From the NCBI RefSeq assembly GCF_003332275.1, contig NZ_QOVA01000010.1, forward strand, positions 62,001 through 126,000: a DNA stretch of 64,000 nt. The letters are read 5' to 3'. Under the pieces are notes generated by a model. That model was not told the DNA's origin, did no database searches, and saw nothing but the letters and a program-made list of their open reading frames with translations. Source of the DNA: Edaphovirga cremea. GTDB taxonomy: Bacteria > Pseudomonadota > Gammaproteobacteria > Enterobacterales > Enterobacteriaceae. Position 1 is the stretch's first letter. Each line of letters begins with the position of its first letter. A program made the translations under genes and the position numbers. Positions 1 to 15,000 of the stretch are shown here, piece by piece.

Positions 1-3000
1 GCTGGCCAGGTGCTGACGTCAGCCGCAGACACATTGGTCAGCCAGCTACCGTCTGCCAGCACGCTGGCGTTGTAGGTTTTGCCGTTGACGGTCACTACCA
101 GGGCTGCGCCCGGCGTCATGCCGCTGCTGGTTCCACTGATGATGACACTTTCGCTGTGCTCAATGGCATTGACGATGTCATCACCCGCCACGATACCCAC
201 ACGCAGGCCCGGCAGGCTGGCGTCGATCGCAAAGTCGCGATTGCCGGTGCCGGTGTTGCCGTGCGTGTTGGTCACGCTGGCGCTGACCGTAATCGCACCG
301 TTACCCAGCGCAGTCAGATCGGTTGAAGTCACTGGAATGGCCCAGGTCAGGTCGCCCTGTACGCTGGTGGTGTAGATCTGGCCGCCCAGAACAACAGTGA
401 CGGTATCGCCAGCCGCTGCGCCAGTCACCGTACCGCTCAGGGTCTGGCCAGCATTGACTTCGGCGATGTTCAACACGTCGTCGCTGGTCAGCGGATCGAT
501 GTTCACCGACGGCAGTTTGGTGTCCACCAACAGGTTGGCGGTGTTGCTGACGCTATTGCCCACCGCACTGGTGCCGCTGGCGGTGATGCTGTAGTTGGCT
601 TCGCCCAGTTTCGCCAGATCGACCACCGGAACGTTGACGCTCCAGTGACCACTCGCATCCACACTGGTGATGTAACTGACGCCATTCAGAGCCACAGTCA
701 GGGTGCTGCCGTTAGCCAACTGGCTGCTGCCCCCGCTGAGGATCAGCGGCTGGCCCTTCTCGATGGCGTTGAGGACGTTGTCCACCGCAATCGGATTGAA
801 ACTCACGCCTGGCAGGCCGGTATCGACCGTGATGGTTTTACTGCCGCTGCCGACGTTACCCGCCGCATCGGTAATGGTGACGTTGATAGCCACCGTGCCA
901 TCGATCAGGGTGCCAATGACGTTAGCCGGTACGCCGACGCTCCAGTTACCGCTGGCGTCAAGCACCGTGGTGTAGCTATTGCCACCGAGGGAGACGGTGA
1001 CCTTATCGCCCACCGCCGCACCGGTACTGCCGCCGCTAACGATCTGCGCCTGACCATGCTCAAGCAGGTTGATGATGTTATCACCGGCGATGGTATTGAT
1101 GCTGACCGTTGGTACAGTCAGATCTACCGCAACAGCTTTGGTGGTGCTGGTCGGGTTGCCCGCTTTATCGCTGACGCTGGCGGTGACATTGATAGTGCCG
1201 TCGGTCAGGCCGTTTGGCGTAACCTCCACGCTCCACTTGCCGTCGGTGCCGACGGTGGTGGTGTAATTGTCGCCGTTAACGTTGACGTTGACGCTCTGAC
1301 CCGCTTCGGCGTTGCTGCTGCCGCTGACGGTCAGGGCCGCGCCTGCTTCGCTGGAGTTAATCACGTTGTCGCTGGTGACCGGATCTATGGTCAGACTTGG
1401 TGCCGTCAGGTCGACATGGACGTTCTGCGCCGCGCTGGCGCTGTTGCCCGCCTGATTAACCACACTGACCTGCACATCGGTGTCACCGTTGTTCACGCCG
1501 TTCATGTCGGCGGCAGGCACGGTAACGGTCCAGTTGCCGCTGGCGTCTACGATGGCGTCATAAGTGTGTCCACCGAAGGACACTTTCACCACCTGGTCCG
1601 CTTCCACGTTCTGGGTGCTGCCACTCAGAACCAGATCCTGGCCCTTCTCGGCGGCGTTCATCACGTTGTCGCCCGCCACGGTGTTGATGGATACCGCAAC
1701 GGTGGTCAGATCGACGGTCACGGTGTGACCAATCTGTACCGGGTTACCGGTGGCGCTGCTGCCCGCGACGGTGATGTTCACCGCGCCAGTTGGCCAACTG
1801 GCCACGTCAACCGCAGGTACGCTGGTCAGCCAGGTGCCGTCCGCCAGCACGCTGGCGTTGTAGGTCTGGCCATTGACGGTCACTATCAGGGCTGCGCCCG
1901 GCGTCATACCGATGCTGGTACCGCTGATATTCACGCTCTGGTTATGTTCAATGGCGTTGACGATGTCATCACCCGCCACGATACCCACACGCAGACCTGG
2001 CAGGTTGGCGTCGACCGCAAAGTCGCGGCTGCCGGTGCCGGTGTTGCCGTGCGTGTTGGTCACGCTGGCGCTGACCGTAATCGCGCCGTTACCCAGCGCG
2101 GTCAGGTCATTGGAAGAGACCGGCACCGTCCAGGTCAGGTCGGCCAGCACCGTAGTGGTGTAGGCTTTACCGCCCAGCAGGACGGTAACCATATCGCCTG
2201 CCGCTGCGCCGGTCACTTTACCGCTCAGGGTCTGACCGGAAGAGATCTCAGCCAGGTTCAGCACGTTGTCGCTGGTCACCGGATCGAAGGTCACAGACGG
2301 CAGCTTGGTGTCCACCAACAGGTTGGCGGTGTTGCTGACGCTGTTGCCGATATCGCTGGTACCGCTGACGGTCACGGTGTAGTTGGCTTCGCCCAGTTTC
2401 GCCAGGTCAGCCACCGGAACATTGACGCTCCAGTGACCACTTGCATCCACGGCGGTAGTGTAATTCACGCCGTTCAAGTTGATGCTGACGATACTGCCAT
2501 CGCTCAACTGGCTACTGCCCCCGCTGAGGATCAGCGGCTGGCCTTTCTCGATGGCGTTGAGGACGTTGTCCACCGCAATCGGATTGAAACTCACGCCTGG
2601 CAGGCCGGTATCGACCGTGATGGTTTTACTGCCGCTGCCGACGTTACCCGCCGCATCGGTAATGGTGACGTTGATAGCCACCGGACCATCGGTCAGAGTA
2701 CCAATGACGTTAGCCGGTACGCCTACGCTCCAGTTACCGCTGGCGTCGAGCACCGTGGTGTAGCTATTGCCACCGAGGGAAACGGTGACCCTATCACCCA
2801 CCGCCGCACCGGTACTGCCGCCGCTAACGATCTGCGCCTGACCGTGCTCAAGCAGGTTGATGATGTTATCACCGGCGATGGTGTTGATGCTGACCGTTGG
2901 TGCAGTCAGATCCACCGCAACAGCTTTGGTGGTGCTGGTCGGGTTGCCCGCTTTATCGCTGACGCTGGCGGTGACATTGATAGTGCCGTCGGTCAGGCCG

Positions 3001-6000
3001 TTTGGCGTAACCTCCACGCTCCACTTGCCGTCGGTGCCGACGGTGGTGGTGTAGTTGTCGCCGTTAACGTTGACGGTGACGCTCTGGCCCGCTTCGGCGT
3101 TGCTGCTGCCGCTGACGGTCAGGGCCGCACCTGCTTCGCTGGCGTTAATCATGTTGTCGCTGGTGACCGGATCTATGATCAGACTTGGTGCCGTCAGGTC
3201 GACATGGACGTTCTGTGCCGCGCTGGCGCTGTTGCCCGCCTGATTAACCACGCTCACCTGCACGTGGGTGTCACCGTTGTTCACGCCGTTCATGTCGGCG
3301 GAAGGCACGGTAACGCTCCAGTTGCCGCTGGCGTCAACGCTGGCGTCATAAGTGTGACCCGCGAAGGACACTTTCACCACTTGGTCCGCTTCCACGTTCT
3401 GGGTGCTGCCACTCAGAACCAGCTCCTGGCCCTTCTCGGCGGCGTTCAGCACGTTATCACCGGCCACGGTATTGATAGATACCGCAACGGTGGTCAGATC
3501 GACAGTCACGGTGTGACCAATCTGTACCGGGTTACCGGTGGTGCTGCTGCCCGCGACGGTGATGTTCACCGCGCCAGCTGGCCAGCTGGCCACGTCAACC
3601 GCAGGTACGCTGGTCAGCCAGCTACCGTCCGCCAGCACGCTGGCGTTGTAGGTCTGGCCGTTGACGCTGATAGTCAGTTGCACACCCGGTGCCATGCCGG
3701 TGCTGGTACCGGTGATGTTCAGGTTCTGGTTGTGCTCAATGACATTGATAATGTCATCGCCCGCCACGGTAGCAATACGCAGCCCCGGAGAGTTTGCATC
3801 AATGCTGATGTCGCGCACGTTGGTGCCGGTATTGCCCAAGTTATTGGTCACGCTGGCCGTTACGGCCAGAGCACCATCACCCATGGCAATCATATCCGCA
3901 GACGGAACGTTCAGGCTCCAGGTCAGATCGGACTGTACTAGGGTGGTGTAAGTGTTGCCGCCCAGCGTGACGTTCACCTCTGCGCCCGGCAGGGCGTTGG
4001 TGACATGGCCGCTGATGGTCTGGTCAACCGAAATCTCCGCCAGATTCAGGATGTCGTCGCTGGTAACCGGGTTGATAACCACGGCTGGCAACAGGGTATC
4101 GACAGTCAGAGTACGGGTTTCGCTATTGCTATTGCCGTTAGCATCCGTTGCAGACACGGTGACCTGATAGAACGCATTGGTCAGGTTTAGCAGGTCATTT
4201 ACCGGAACGTTGACCGTCCAGTTGCCGCTGGCATCCACCCTAGTGCTGTAGTTGACGCCGTTTAGACTCACCACCACCAGCGTATCCGCCGCCAGGCCGG
4301 TAGAACTACCGGTGATTGGCATCATGGCCGCTTTCTCGCCGTCGTTCAGCACATCATCACCGGCAATCTGATTGATGGTCAGCGTCGGTGATACGGTGTT
4401 AACCGTAACATCACGTGTGCCGGTACCCACGTTGCCCGCTTTATCCGCGATGGTTGCAGTAATGGTGTAGGTGTTGTCCGCCAGCCCATTGATGATGGCA
4501 GACGGTACGCCCACGCTCCAGTTGCCGCTGGCGTCCACGGTGGTAGTGTACGGCTGGTCATTGATGGTGACCGTCACCAGATCGCCTGTCGCCGCACCGG
4601 TGCTGGTACCGTTGATGATCTGCGCCTGAGCGTGTTCACTGCTGTTGATGACGTCATCACCCGCCACTGGGTTGATGGTGATGACTGGCGCGCTCAGATC
4701 AACCAGCACGCTCTTGTCCGCGCTGGCTGGGTTGCCTGCTTTATCGCTGACGCTGGCAGTGACGCTGGTGACCCCATCGGTCAGGCCGCCCGCTGCAACG
4801 TCCACGCTCCACTTGCCGTCGGTGCCGACGCTGGCGGTGTACTCGACGCCGTTAACATTGACGGTGACGTTCTGGCCTGCTTCGGCGTTGCTGCTTCCGC
4901 TAACCGTCACGGCAGCGCCCGCCTCGGCGGCGTTGATGATGTTGTCCCCGGCGATCGGATCGATAATCAGCGTTGGTGCTGTCAGATCGACATGGACGTT
5001 CTGTGCCGCGCTGGCGGAATTGCCCGCCTGATTAACCACACTGACCTGCACATGGGTATCACCGTCGTTCACGCCGTTCATGTCGGCTGCAGGCACAGTA
5101 ACGGCCCAGTTGCCGCTGGCGTCAACGGTGGTGTCATAAGTGTGTCCACCGAAGGAGACCTTGACGGTCTGGCCCGCTTCCACGTTCTGGCTGCTGCCGC
5201 TCAGTACCAGATCCTGGCCCTTCTCGGCGGCGTTCAGCACGTTGTCACCGGCCACGGTATTGATAGATACCGCAACGGTAGTCAGATCGACGGTCACGGT
5301 ATGGCCGATTTCCACCGGGTTACCGGCAGTGCTTTGACCGGCCACGGTGATATTGACCGGACCTGCCGGCCAGTTGGTCACATCAGCCGCGGGTACGCTG
5401 GTCAGCCAGGTACCGTCCGCCAGCACGCTGGCGTTGTAGGTCTGGCCGTTGACGGTCACTAGCAGGGCTGCGCCCGGCGTCATACCGCTGCTGGTGCCGC
5501 TGATATTCACGCTCTGGTTGTGTTCGATGGCGTTGATGATGTCATCACCCGCCACGGTAGCCACACGCAGCCCCGGCAGGTCGGCATCGACCATAAAGTC
5601 ACGGCTGCCAGTGCCGGTGTTGCCATGCACGTTGGTTACGCTGCCGATGATGCTCAGTGCGCCGTTGCCCAGCGCGGTCAGGTCAGTTGCAGAGACCGGA
5701 ATGCTCCAGCTCAGATCCGCCTGTACCGTGGCGGAATATGACTTGCCGCCCAGGTTGAGGGTGACGGTATCGCCAGAGGCGGCACCGGTCACGCGGCCAG
5801 TCAGGATCTGGCCGGAAGAGACTTCGGCCAGGTTCAGGATGTTATCGCTGGTGATCGGGTTGAAGATCACCGACGGCAACGCGGTATCCACCAGCAGGTT
5901 GTGGGTCACGTTGATGTTGTTGCCAATACCGTTGGTGGCGCTGGCGGTCACGGTGTAGCTGGCTTCGCCCAGTGTCGCCAGATCGGCCACCGGAACCTCA

Positions 6001-9000
6001 ACGCTCCACGCGCCGCCGCTGACGGTGGTGGTGTAGTTGATGCCGTTAAGATTCACGGTGACAACGGTGTCATTCGCCAGGTTGCTGGTGCCGCTGATTG
6101 CCAGCGGCTGGCCTTTTTCAATGGCGTTCAGGACGTTATCAACGGCGATATCGCCGATGGTCAGGCTCGGTACGGCGGTGCTAACCGTGATGTCTTTGGT
6201 CGCACTGCCTGCGTTGCCCGCCTTGTCCGTGATGGTGACAGAAACCGTGCTGGTGCCTTCGGTCAGCGAGCTAATCACGCTGGCCGGTACACCGACGCTC
6301 CAGTTGCCGCTGGCGTCCAGAGTGGTGGTGTAGCTGTGACCGTCAATGGTCAGCACCACGCTGTCACCGACCGCTCCGCTGCTGCTACCGGTCACAATCT
6401 GCGCCTGCAACAACTCGCTGCTGTTGAGGATGTCATCACCGGCAATCAGGTCGATAGTCACGGTTGGCGCGCTCAGATCGACCAGCACGCTCTTGTCCGC
6501 GCTGGCTGGGTTGCCTGCTTTATCGCTGACGCTGGCGGTGACGCTGGCGACCCCATCGGTCAGGCCGCCCGCTGCAATGTCCACGCTCCACTTGCCGTCG
6601 GTGCCGACGTTGGCGGTGTACTCGACGCCGTTAACATTGACGGTGACGTTCTGGCCCGCTTCGGCGTTGCTGCTTCCGCTAACCGTCACGGCAGCACCCG
6701 CCTCGGCGGCGTTGATGATGTTGTCCCCGGCGATCGGATCGATAATCAGCGTTGGTGCCGTCAGATCGACATGGACGTTCTGTGCCGCGCTGGCGCTGTT
6801 GCCCGCCTGATTAACCACACTGACCCGCACATGGGTGTCACCGTCGTTCACGGTGGCCATATCGGCGGCAGGCACGGTCACAGTCCAGTTGCCGCTGGCG
6901 TCAACGGTGGCGTCATAAGTGTGTCCACCGAAGGAGACCTTGACGGTCTGGCCCGCTTCCACGTTCTGGGTGCTGCCACTCAGTACCAGATCCTGGCCCT
7001 TCTCGGCGGCGTTCAGCACGTTGTCACCGGCTACAGTGTTGATAGACACCGCTACGCTGGACAGATCGACGGCCACGGTATGGCCGATTTCCACCGGGTT
7101 ACCGGCAGTGCTCTGACCGGCTACGGTGATATTGACCGGACCTGCCGGCCAGTTGATCACATCAGCCGCGGGTACGCTGGTCAGCCAGGTACCGTCCGCC
7201 AGCACGCTGGCGTTATAGGTCTGGCCGTTGACGGTCACTACCAGGGCTGCGCCCGGCGTCATGCCGCTGCTGGTGCCGCTGATATTCACGCTCTGGTTGT
7301 GTTCAATGGCGTTGATGATGTCATCACCCGCCACGGTAGCCACACGCAGCCCCGGCAGGTCGGCATCGACCATAAAGTCACGGCTGCCGGTACCGGTGTT
7401 GCCATGCACGTTGGTCACGCTGGCGGTGACGCTCAGCGCGCCATTGCCCAGCGCGGTCAGGTCAGTTGCAGAGACTGGAATGCTCCAGCTCAGATCCGCC
7501 TGTACCGTGGCGGAATATGACTTGCCGCCCAGATTGAGGGTGACGGTATCGCCAGAGGCGGCACCGGTCACGCGCCCAGTCAGAGTCTGGCCGGAAGAGA
7601 CTTCGGCCAGGTTCAGGATGTTATCGCTGGTGATCGGGTTGAAGATCACCGACGGCAACGCGGTATCCACCAGCAGGTTGTGGATCGCGTTGATGTTGTT
7701 GCCAATGCCGTTGGTGGCGCTGGCGGTCACGGTATAGCTGGCTTCGCCCAGTGTCGCCAGATCGGCCACCGGAACATTGACGCTCCACGCCCCGCCGCTG
7801 ACGGTGGCGGTGTAGTTGATGCCGTTCAGATTCACGGTGACAACGGTGTCATCCGCCAGGTTGCTGTTGCTGGTGCCGCTGATTGCCAGCGGCTGGCCTT
7901 TCTCAATGGCGTTCAGGACATTATCAACGGCGATATCGCCGATGGTCAGCGTTGGCGCCACGGTGTTAACCGTGACGTCTTTGGTCGCACTGCCTGCGTT
8001 GCCCGCCTTATCGGTAATAGTGACAGAAACCGTGCTGGTGCCGTCGGTCAGCGCGCTAATCACGCTGGCCGGTACACCGACGCTCCAGTTGCCGCTGGCG
8101 TCCAGAGTGGTGGTGTAGCTATGACCGTCAATGGTCAGCACCACGCTGTCGCCGACCGCACCGCTGCTGGTACCGGTGACGATCTGCGCCTGCAACAACT
8201 CGCTGCTGTTGAGGATGTCATCACCGGCAATCAGGTCGATAGTCACGGTTGGGGCGGTCAGATCGACCAGCACGCTCTTGTCGGTGCTGGCTGGGTTGCC
8301 TGCTTTATCGCTGACGCTGGCACTCACAATGTGGGTACCCTCGGTCAGCGTTGACAGGTCGGCAGAGGGAACGTTGACGCTCCAGGTACCGTTGCTGCCC
8401 ACCGTCGCGCTGTAGTCAGTGCCGTTGAAGTTCAAGGTAACGGTCTGACCCACTTGCGCACTACTGGTACCGCTAATGACCAGATCGTCGCCCGCTTCAG
8501 CAGCGTTGATGATGTTGTCGTGGGTGATCGCGTCGATCGTCAGGGTCGGTGCGGTGATATCCACATGGACATTCTGCGCCGCGCTGGCGGAATTGCCCGC
8601 CTGGTTGATCACGCTCACCTGCACGTTAGTGTCACCGTCGTTCACGCCGCCCATATTGGCCGCAGGCACGGTCACGGTCCAGTTGCCGCTGGCATCCACG
8701 CTGGCATTGTAGCTGTGACCTGCGAAGGACACTTTCACCACCTGGCCCGCTTCGACGTTCTGGCTGCTGCCGCTCAGTACCAGATCCTGGCCCTTCTCGG
8801 CGGCGTTCAGCACGTTGTCACCGGCTACGGTATTGATGGACACCGCTACGGTAGTCAGATCCACGGCCACGGTATGCCCGATTTCCACCGGATTACCGGC
8901 AGTGCTCTGACCGGTCACGGTGATATTGACCGGACCTGCCGGCCAGTGGGTCACATCAGCCGCTGGCACGTTGGTCAGCCAGCTACCGTCCGCCAGCACG

Positions 9001-12000
9001 CTGGCGTTATAGGTCTGGCCGTTGACGGTCACTACCAGGGCTGCGCCCGGCGTCATACCGCTGCTGGTACCGCCGATATTCACGCTCTGGTCGTGTTCGA
9101 TGGCGTTGATGATGTCATCACCCGCCACGGTAGCCACACGCAGGCCCGGCAGGTTGGCGTCGACCATAAAGTCGCGGCTGCCGGTACCGGTGTTGCCATG
9201 AGTATTGGTCACGCTGGCGGTGACGCTCAGCGCGCCGTTACCCAGCGCTTGCAGTTCCGCAGAGGTAACAGAAATGCTCCAGGTCAGGTCAGACTGCACC
9301 GTTGTGGTGAATTCTTTGCCACCCAGATTGAGGGTGACGGTATCGCCCGCCGCCGCACCATTCACGGAGCCGGTCAGGGTCTGCCCGGAAGAGACTTCGG
9401 CCAGGTTCAGGAGGTCATCGCTGGTGATCGGGTTGATCGCCACCGTCGGCAGGGCAGTATCCACCAACAGGTTAGCGGTGCGGCTAACGCTGTTGCCAAT
9501 ATCGCTGGTGCCGCTGACGGTCACGGTATAATCCGCCTGCCCCAGTTTGTTCAGATCCAATACCGGTACGCTGACGCTCCAACTGCCATCAGCGTCTACC
9601 GTGCTGGTGTAGTTTTTGCCATTCAGATTAACAGTGACCGTTGAACCATTGCTCAGGTGGCTGCTGTCGCCGCTGATAACCAGCGGTTCGCCCTTCTCAA
9701 CCGCGTTAAGGACGTTGTCCACCGCGATCGGCCTGAAGCTCAGGCCCGGCAGACCGGTGTCTACCGTAATATTTTTGCTGATGGAACCGGTATTGCCCGC
9801 CACGTCAGTGATGCTGACGCCCACGGTGACCGTGCCGTCAATCAAGGCAGCGATCGCATTGGCCGGTACACCGACGCTCCAGTTACCACTGGCGTCCACA
9901 GTGGTGAGGTAAGTATGACCGTCAATGGTCACCGCCACCTTGTCACCCACAGCGCCGGTGCTGGTGCCGCTAACGATCTGCGCCTGGGCGTGTTCGCTCA
10001 GGTTGATCACATTATCGCTGGCGATGGTGTTGATGGTCATGGTCGGCGCGGTCAGATCCACCAGTACGCCCTTATCGGCGCTGGTCAGGTTGCCTGCCTT
10101 ATCGCTGACGCTGGCCGTGACCGTGATATCGCCGTCGGTCAGGGCTGCCATATCGGCAGCCGGAACGGTGGCGCTCCAGGTGCCATCGCTACCTACCGTT
10201 GCAGAATAGTCAGTGCCGTTCACATTGACAGTGACGGTCTGACCCGTTTCGGCATTGCTGGTGCCGGTGATCGTCAGGTCAGCGCCCGCTTCAGCGGCGT
10301 TGATCATATTGTCGCTGGCGATCAGTTCGATGCTCAGGGTCGGTGCGGTGATATCCACATGGACGTTCTGCGCCGCGCTGGCACTGTTGCCCGCCTGGTT
10401 AACCACACTGACCTGCACGTGGGTGTCGCCGTCTTTCACATTGGCCATATCGGCCGCAGGTACGGTAACGGTCCAGTTTCCGCTGGCGTCAACGGTGGCG
10501 TCGTAGCTGTGGGCCGCGAAGGACACTTTCACCACCTGGCCAGCTTCCACGTTCTGGCTGCTGCCGCTCAGTACCAGATCCTGGCCCTTCTCGGCTGCGT
10601 TCAGCACGTTGTCACTGGCTACAGTGTTGATAGACACGGCTACGCTGGACAGATCTACGGCCACGGTATGGCCGATTTCCACCGGATTACCGACGCTGCT
10701 CTGACCGGCCACGGTGATATTGACCGGACCTGCCGGCCAGTGGCTCACGTCAGCCGCGGGCACGCTGGTCAGCCAGGTGCCATCCGCCAATACGCTGGCG
10801 TTATAGGTTTGACCGTTGACGCTGATGATCAATGCAGTGCCCGGTGCCATGCCGCTACTGCTACCGCCGATCATCACGCTCTGGTTGTGTTCGATGGCGT
10901 TGATGATGTCATCACCCGCCACGGTAGCCACGCGCAGACCCGGCAGGTTGGCGTCGACCATAAAGTCACGGCTACCGCCGCCGGTATTGCCATGCACGTT
11001 GGTCACGCTGGCGGTGACGCTCAGCGCGCCGTTGCCCAGCGCGGTCAGATCCGCAGCAGAGACCGGAATGCTCCAGGTCAGGTCGCCCAGCACCGTGGTG
11101 GTATAAGCTTTACCGCCCAGCAGGACGGTAACGGTATCGCCTGCCGCCGCGCCTGCCACTTTACCGCTCAGGGTCTGGCCGGAAGAGATCTCAGCCAGGT
11201 TCAGCACGTTGTCGCTGGTCACCGGATTAATGATGGTGGATGGCAGTGCGGTATCCACCAGCAGGTTATGGGTGTCGCTGATGCTGTTGCCAATGCCGTT
11301 GGTGGCGCTGGCGGTCACGGTGTAGTTGGCTTCGCCCAGTGTCGCCAGATCGGCTACCGGGACTTCAACGCTCCACGCCCCGTCGTTGACGGTAGCGGTG
11401 TAGTTGATACCGTTCAGATTCACTGTAACCGCAGTGTCATTCGCCAGATTGGTGGTGCCGCTGATTGACAGCGGCTGGCCTTTCTCAATGGCGTTCAGTA
11501 CGTTATCTACGGCGATATCGCCGATGGTCAGCGTCGGTGTCACGGTGTTAACCGTGACGTCTTTGGTCGCACTGCCCGCGTTACCCGCCTTATCGGTAAG
11601 GGTGACAGAGACCGTGCTGGTGCCGTCGTTCAGCGCACCGATCACGCTGGCCGTTACACCGACGCTCCAGTTGCCGCTGGCGTCCACCGTGGTGGTGTAA
11701 GTATGACCATCAATGGTCAGCACCACGCTGTCACCGGCTACCGCACCGCTGCTGCTACCGGTGACGATCTGCGCCTGCAACAATTCGCTGCTGTTGATGA
11801 TGTCATCGCCAGCAATAGTGTTGATGGTAACGGTGGGTGCAATCAAATCGACCAGTACACCCTTGTCGGCGCTGGCCGGGTTGCCCGCTTTGTCGTTAAC
11901 GCCAGCAGTGACGGTGATATTGCCATCGGTCAGGGCTGCCATATCAGCGGCCGGAACGGTGACGCTCCAGGTGCCGTCGGTACCTACCGTTGCAGAATAG

Positions 12001-15000
12001 TCAGTGCCGTTCACATTGACAGTGACGCTCTGGCCCGCTTCGACGTTGCTGGTCCCAGTGATGTTCAGATCCGCGCCCGCTTCGGCGGCGTTGATCACGT
12101 TGTCCCCGGCGATTGGATCGATACTCAGGGTTGGTGCGGTGATGTCCACGTGAACATTCTGCGCGGCGCTGGCGCTGTTACCCGCCTGGTTAGCCACGCT
12201 AACCTGCACGTTGGTGTCACCGTCTTTAACATTGGCCATATCGGCCGCAGGCACGGTAACAGTCCAGTTGCCGCTGGCATTCACGGTGGCATCATAGCTG
12301 TGGCCCGCGAAGGACACTTTCACTACCTGACCTGCTTCCACGTTCTGGCTGCTGCCGCTCAGTACCAGATCCTGGCCCTTCTCGGCGGCGTTCAGCACAT
12401 TGTCGTCCGCCACGGTGTTGATAGATACCGCTACGCTGGACAGATCCACGGCCACGGTATGGCCGATTTCTACCGGGTTACCGGCAGTGCTTTGACCGGC
12501 CACGGTGATATTGACCGGACCTGCCGGCCAGTGGGTCACATCAGCCGCTGGCACGTTGGTCAGCCAGCTACCGTCTGGCAGCACGCTGGCGTGGTAAGTT
12601 TCACCATTGACGCTGATGGTCAGTTGCGCCCCTGGCGTCAGGCCGCTGCTGGTACCGCTGATATTCACACTCTGGTTATGTTCGATGGCGTTGACGACGT
12701 CATCACCCGCCACGGTAGCCACACGCAGCCCCGGCAGGTTGGCATCGACCATAAAGTCGCGGCTGCCGGTACCGGTGTTGCCATGCACGTTGGTCACGCT
12801 GGCGGTGACGCTCAGCGCGCCATTGCCCAGCGCGATCAGATCGGCAGAAGGAACCGATACGCTCCAGGTGAGATCAGATTGCACCGTCGTGGTGTAGGTC
12901 TTACCGCCCAGATTAAAGGTCACGGTATCGCCTTCTGCCGCCGCGATCACTTTACCGCCCAAGGTTTGACCAGCACTCAGTTCAGCCAGGTTCAGGATGT
13001 TGTCGCTGGTGATCGGGTTGATGATAATACCCGGCAGCAGGCCATCTACCAGGAAACCGTGGTTGGCGCTGACGCTATTGCCGACACTGTCGGTAGCGCT
13101 GGCGGTCACGGTGTAGCTGGCTGCGCCCAGTGTCGCCAGATCTTCGACGGATACGCTGATGCTCCACTCGCCGTCGTTGGCAGTTGTAGTGTAGTTTTTA
13201 CCATTCAGGTTGACGATAACCGTGGTGTTGTCCGCCAGATTGGTGGTGCCACAGATTTCCAGCGGCGATCCTTTCTCGGTAGCGTTCAGCACGTCGTCGC
13301 CAGCGAGGGTATCAATCGTCAGGGTTGGTGCCACAGTGTTAACCGTGATGTTTTTGGTCGCATTGCCCACGTTGCCCGCGGTATCGGTAATGGTGGCAGA
13401 GACCGTGGTGGTACCGTCGTTCAGCGCGCTAATCACGCTGGCCGGCACGCCGACGCTCCAGTTGCCGCTGGCGTCCAGAGTGGTGGTGTAAGTATGGCCG
13501 TCAATGGTCACCGCCACCTTGTCACCCACGCTGCCGGTGCTGGTACCGTTGATGATTTGCGCCAGCACATGTTCGCTGCTGTTGATCACGTTATCATTGG
13601 CGATGGTGCTGATGATGACGGTCGGTGCCGTCAGATCCACGGTAACGTCTTTGCTTGCGTCGCTTGAGTTGCCAGCTTTGTCCGCGACGTTTGCCGTTAC
13701 GCTGAGGGGACCGTCAGTCAGTCCAGCCAGATTCGACTGAGGTACGGTGGCGCTCCAAACACCGTTGCTGCCCACCGTTGCAGAATAGTCAGTGCCGTTC
13801 ACATTGATAGTGACAGTCTGGCCCGCTTCGGCATTGCTGGTCCCGGAGATCGTCAGATCCGCGCCCGCTTCGGCGGCGTTGATCACGTTGTCCCCGGCGA
13901 CCGGATCGATAATCAGCGTCGGTGCTGTCAGATCGACATGGACATTCTGCGCCGCGCTGGCACTGTTGCCCGCCTGGTTAACCACACTGACCTGCACGTT
14001 GGTGTCACCGTCGTTCACGCCGTTCATGTCGGCGGCAGGAACCGTCACGGCCCAGTTGCCGCTGGCGTCAACGGTGGCGTCATAAGTGTGTCCACCGAAG
14101 GAGACCTTGACGGTCTGGCCCGCTTCCACGTTCTGGGTGCTGCCACTCAGTACCAGATCGTGGCCCTTCTCGGCGGCGTTCAGCACGTTATCACCGGCCA
14201 CGGTGTTGATGGACACCGCTACGGTAGTCAGATCCACGGCCACGGTATGGCCGATTTCCACCGGATTACCGGCGCTGCTCTGACCGGCCACGGTGATATT
14301 GACCGGACCTGCCGGCCACTGGGTCACGTCAGCCGCAGGTACGCTGGTCAGCCAGGTGCCATCTGGCAGTACGCTGGCGCTGTAGCTCTGGCCGTTGACG
14401 CTGATAGTCAGTTGCGCGCCTAGCGTCAGGCCGCTGCTGGTACCGCTGATATTCACGCTCTGGTTATGTTCGATGGCGTTGATGATGTCATCACCCGCCA
14501 CGGTAGCTACGCGCAGGCCCGGCAGGTCGGCGTCGACCATAAAGTCGCGGCTGCCGGTACCGGTGTTGCCATGCACGTTGGTCACGCTGGCGGTGACGCT
14601 CAGCGCGCCGTTGCCCAGCGCGATCAGATCGGCAGAAGGAACCGATACACTCCAGCTCAGATCCGCTTGTACCGTGGCGGAATATGACTTGCCGCCCAGG
14701 TTTATGGTAACGGTATCGCCAGAGGCGGCACCGGTCACGCGGCCGGTCAGAGTGTAATCAGAGGAAATTTCCGCCATGCTTAACACATCGTCGCTGGTGA
14801 TCGGGTTGAAGATCACCGATGGCAATGCGGTATCCACCAGCAGGTTATGGGTGTCGCTGATGCTGTTGCCAATGCCGTTGGTGGCGCTGGCGGTCACGGT
14901 GTAGTTGGCTTCGCCCAGCTTCGCCAGATCGGCCACCGGGACTTCAACGCTCCACGCACCGCCGCTGACGGTGGCGGTGTAGTTGATGCCATTCAGATTC

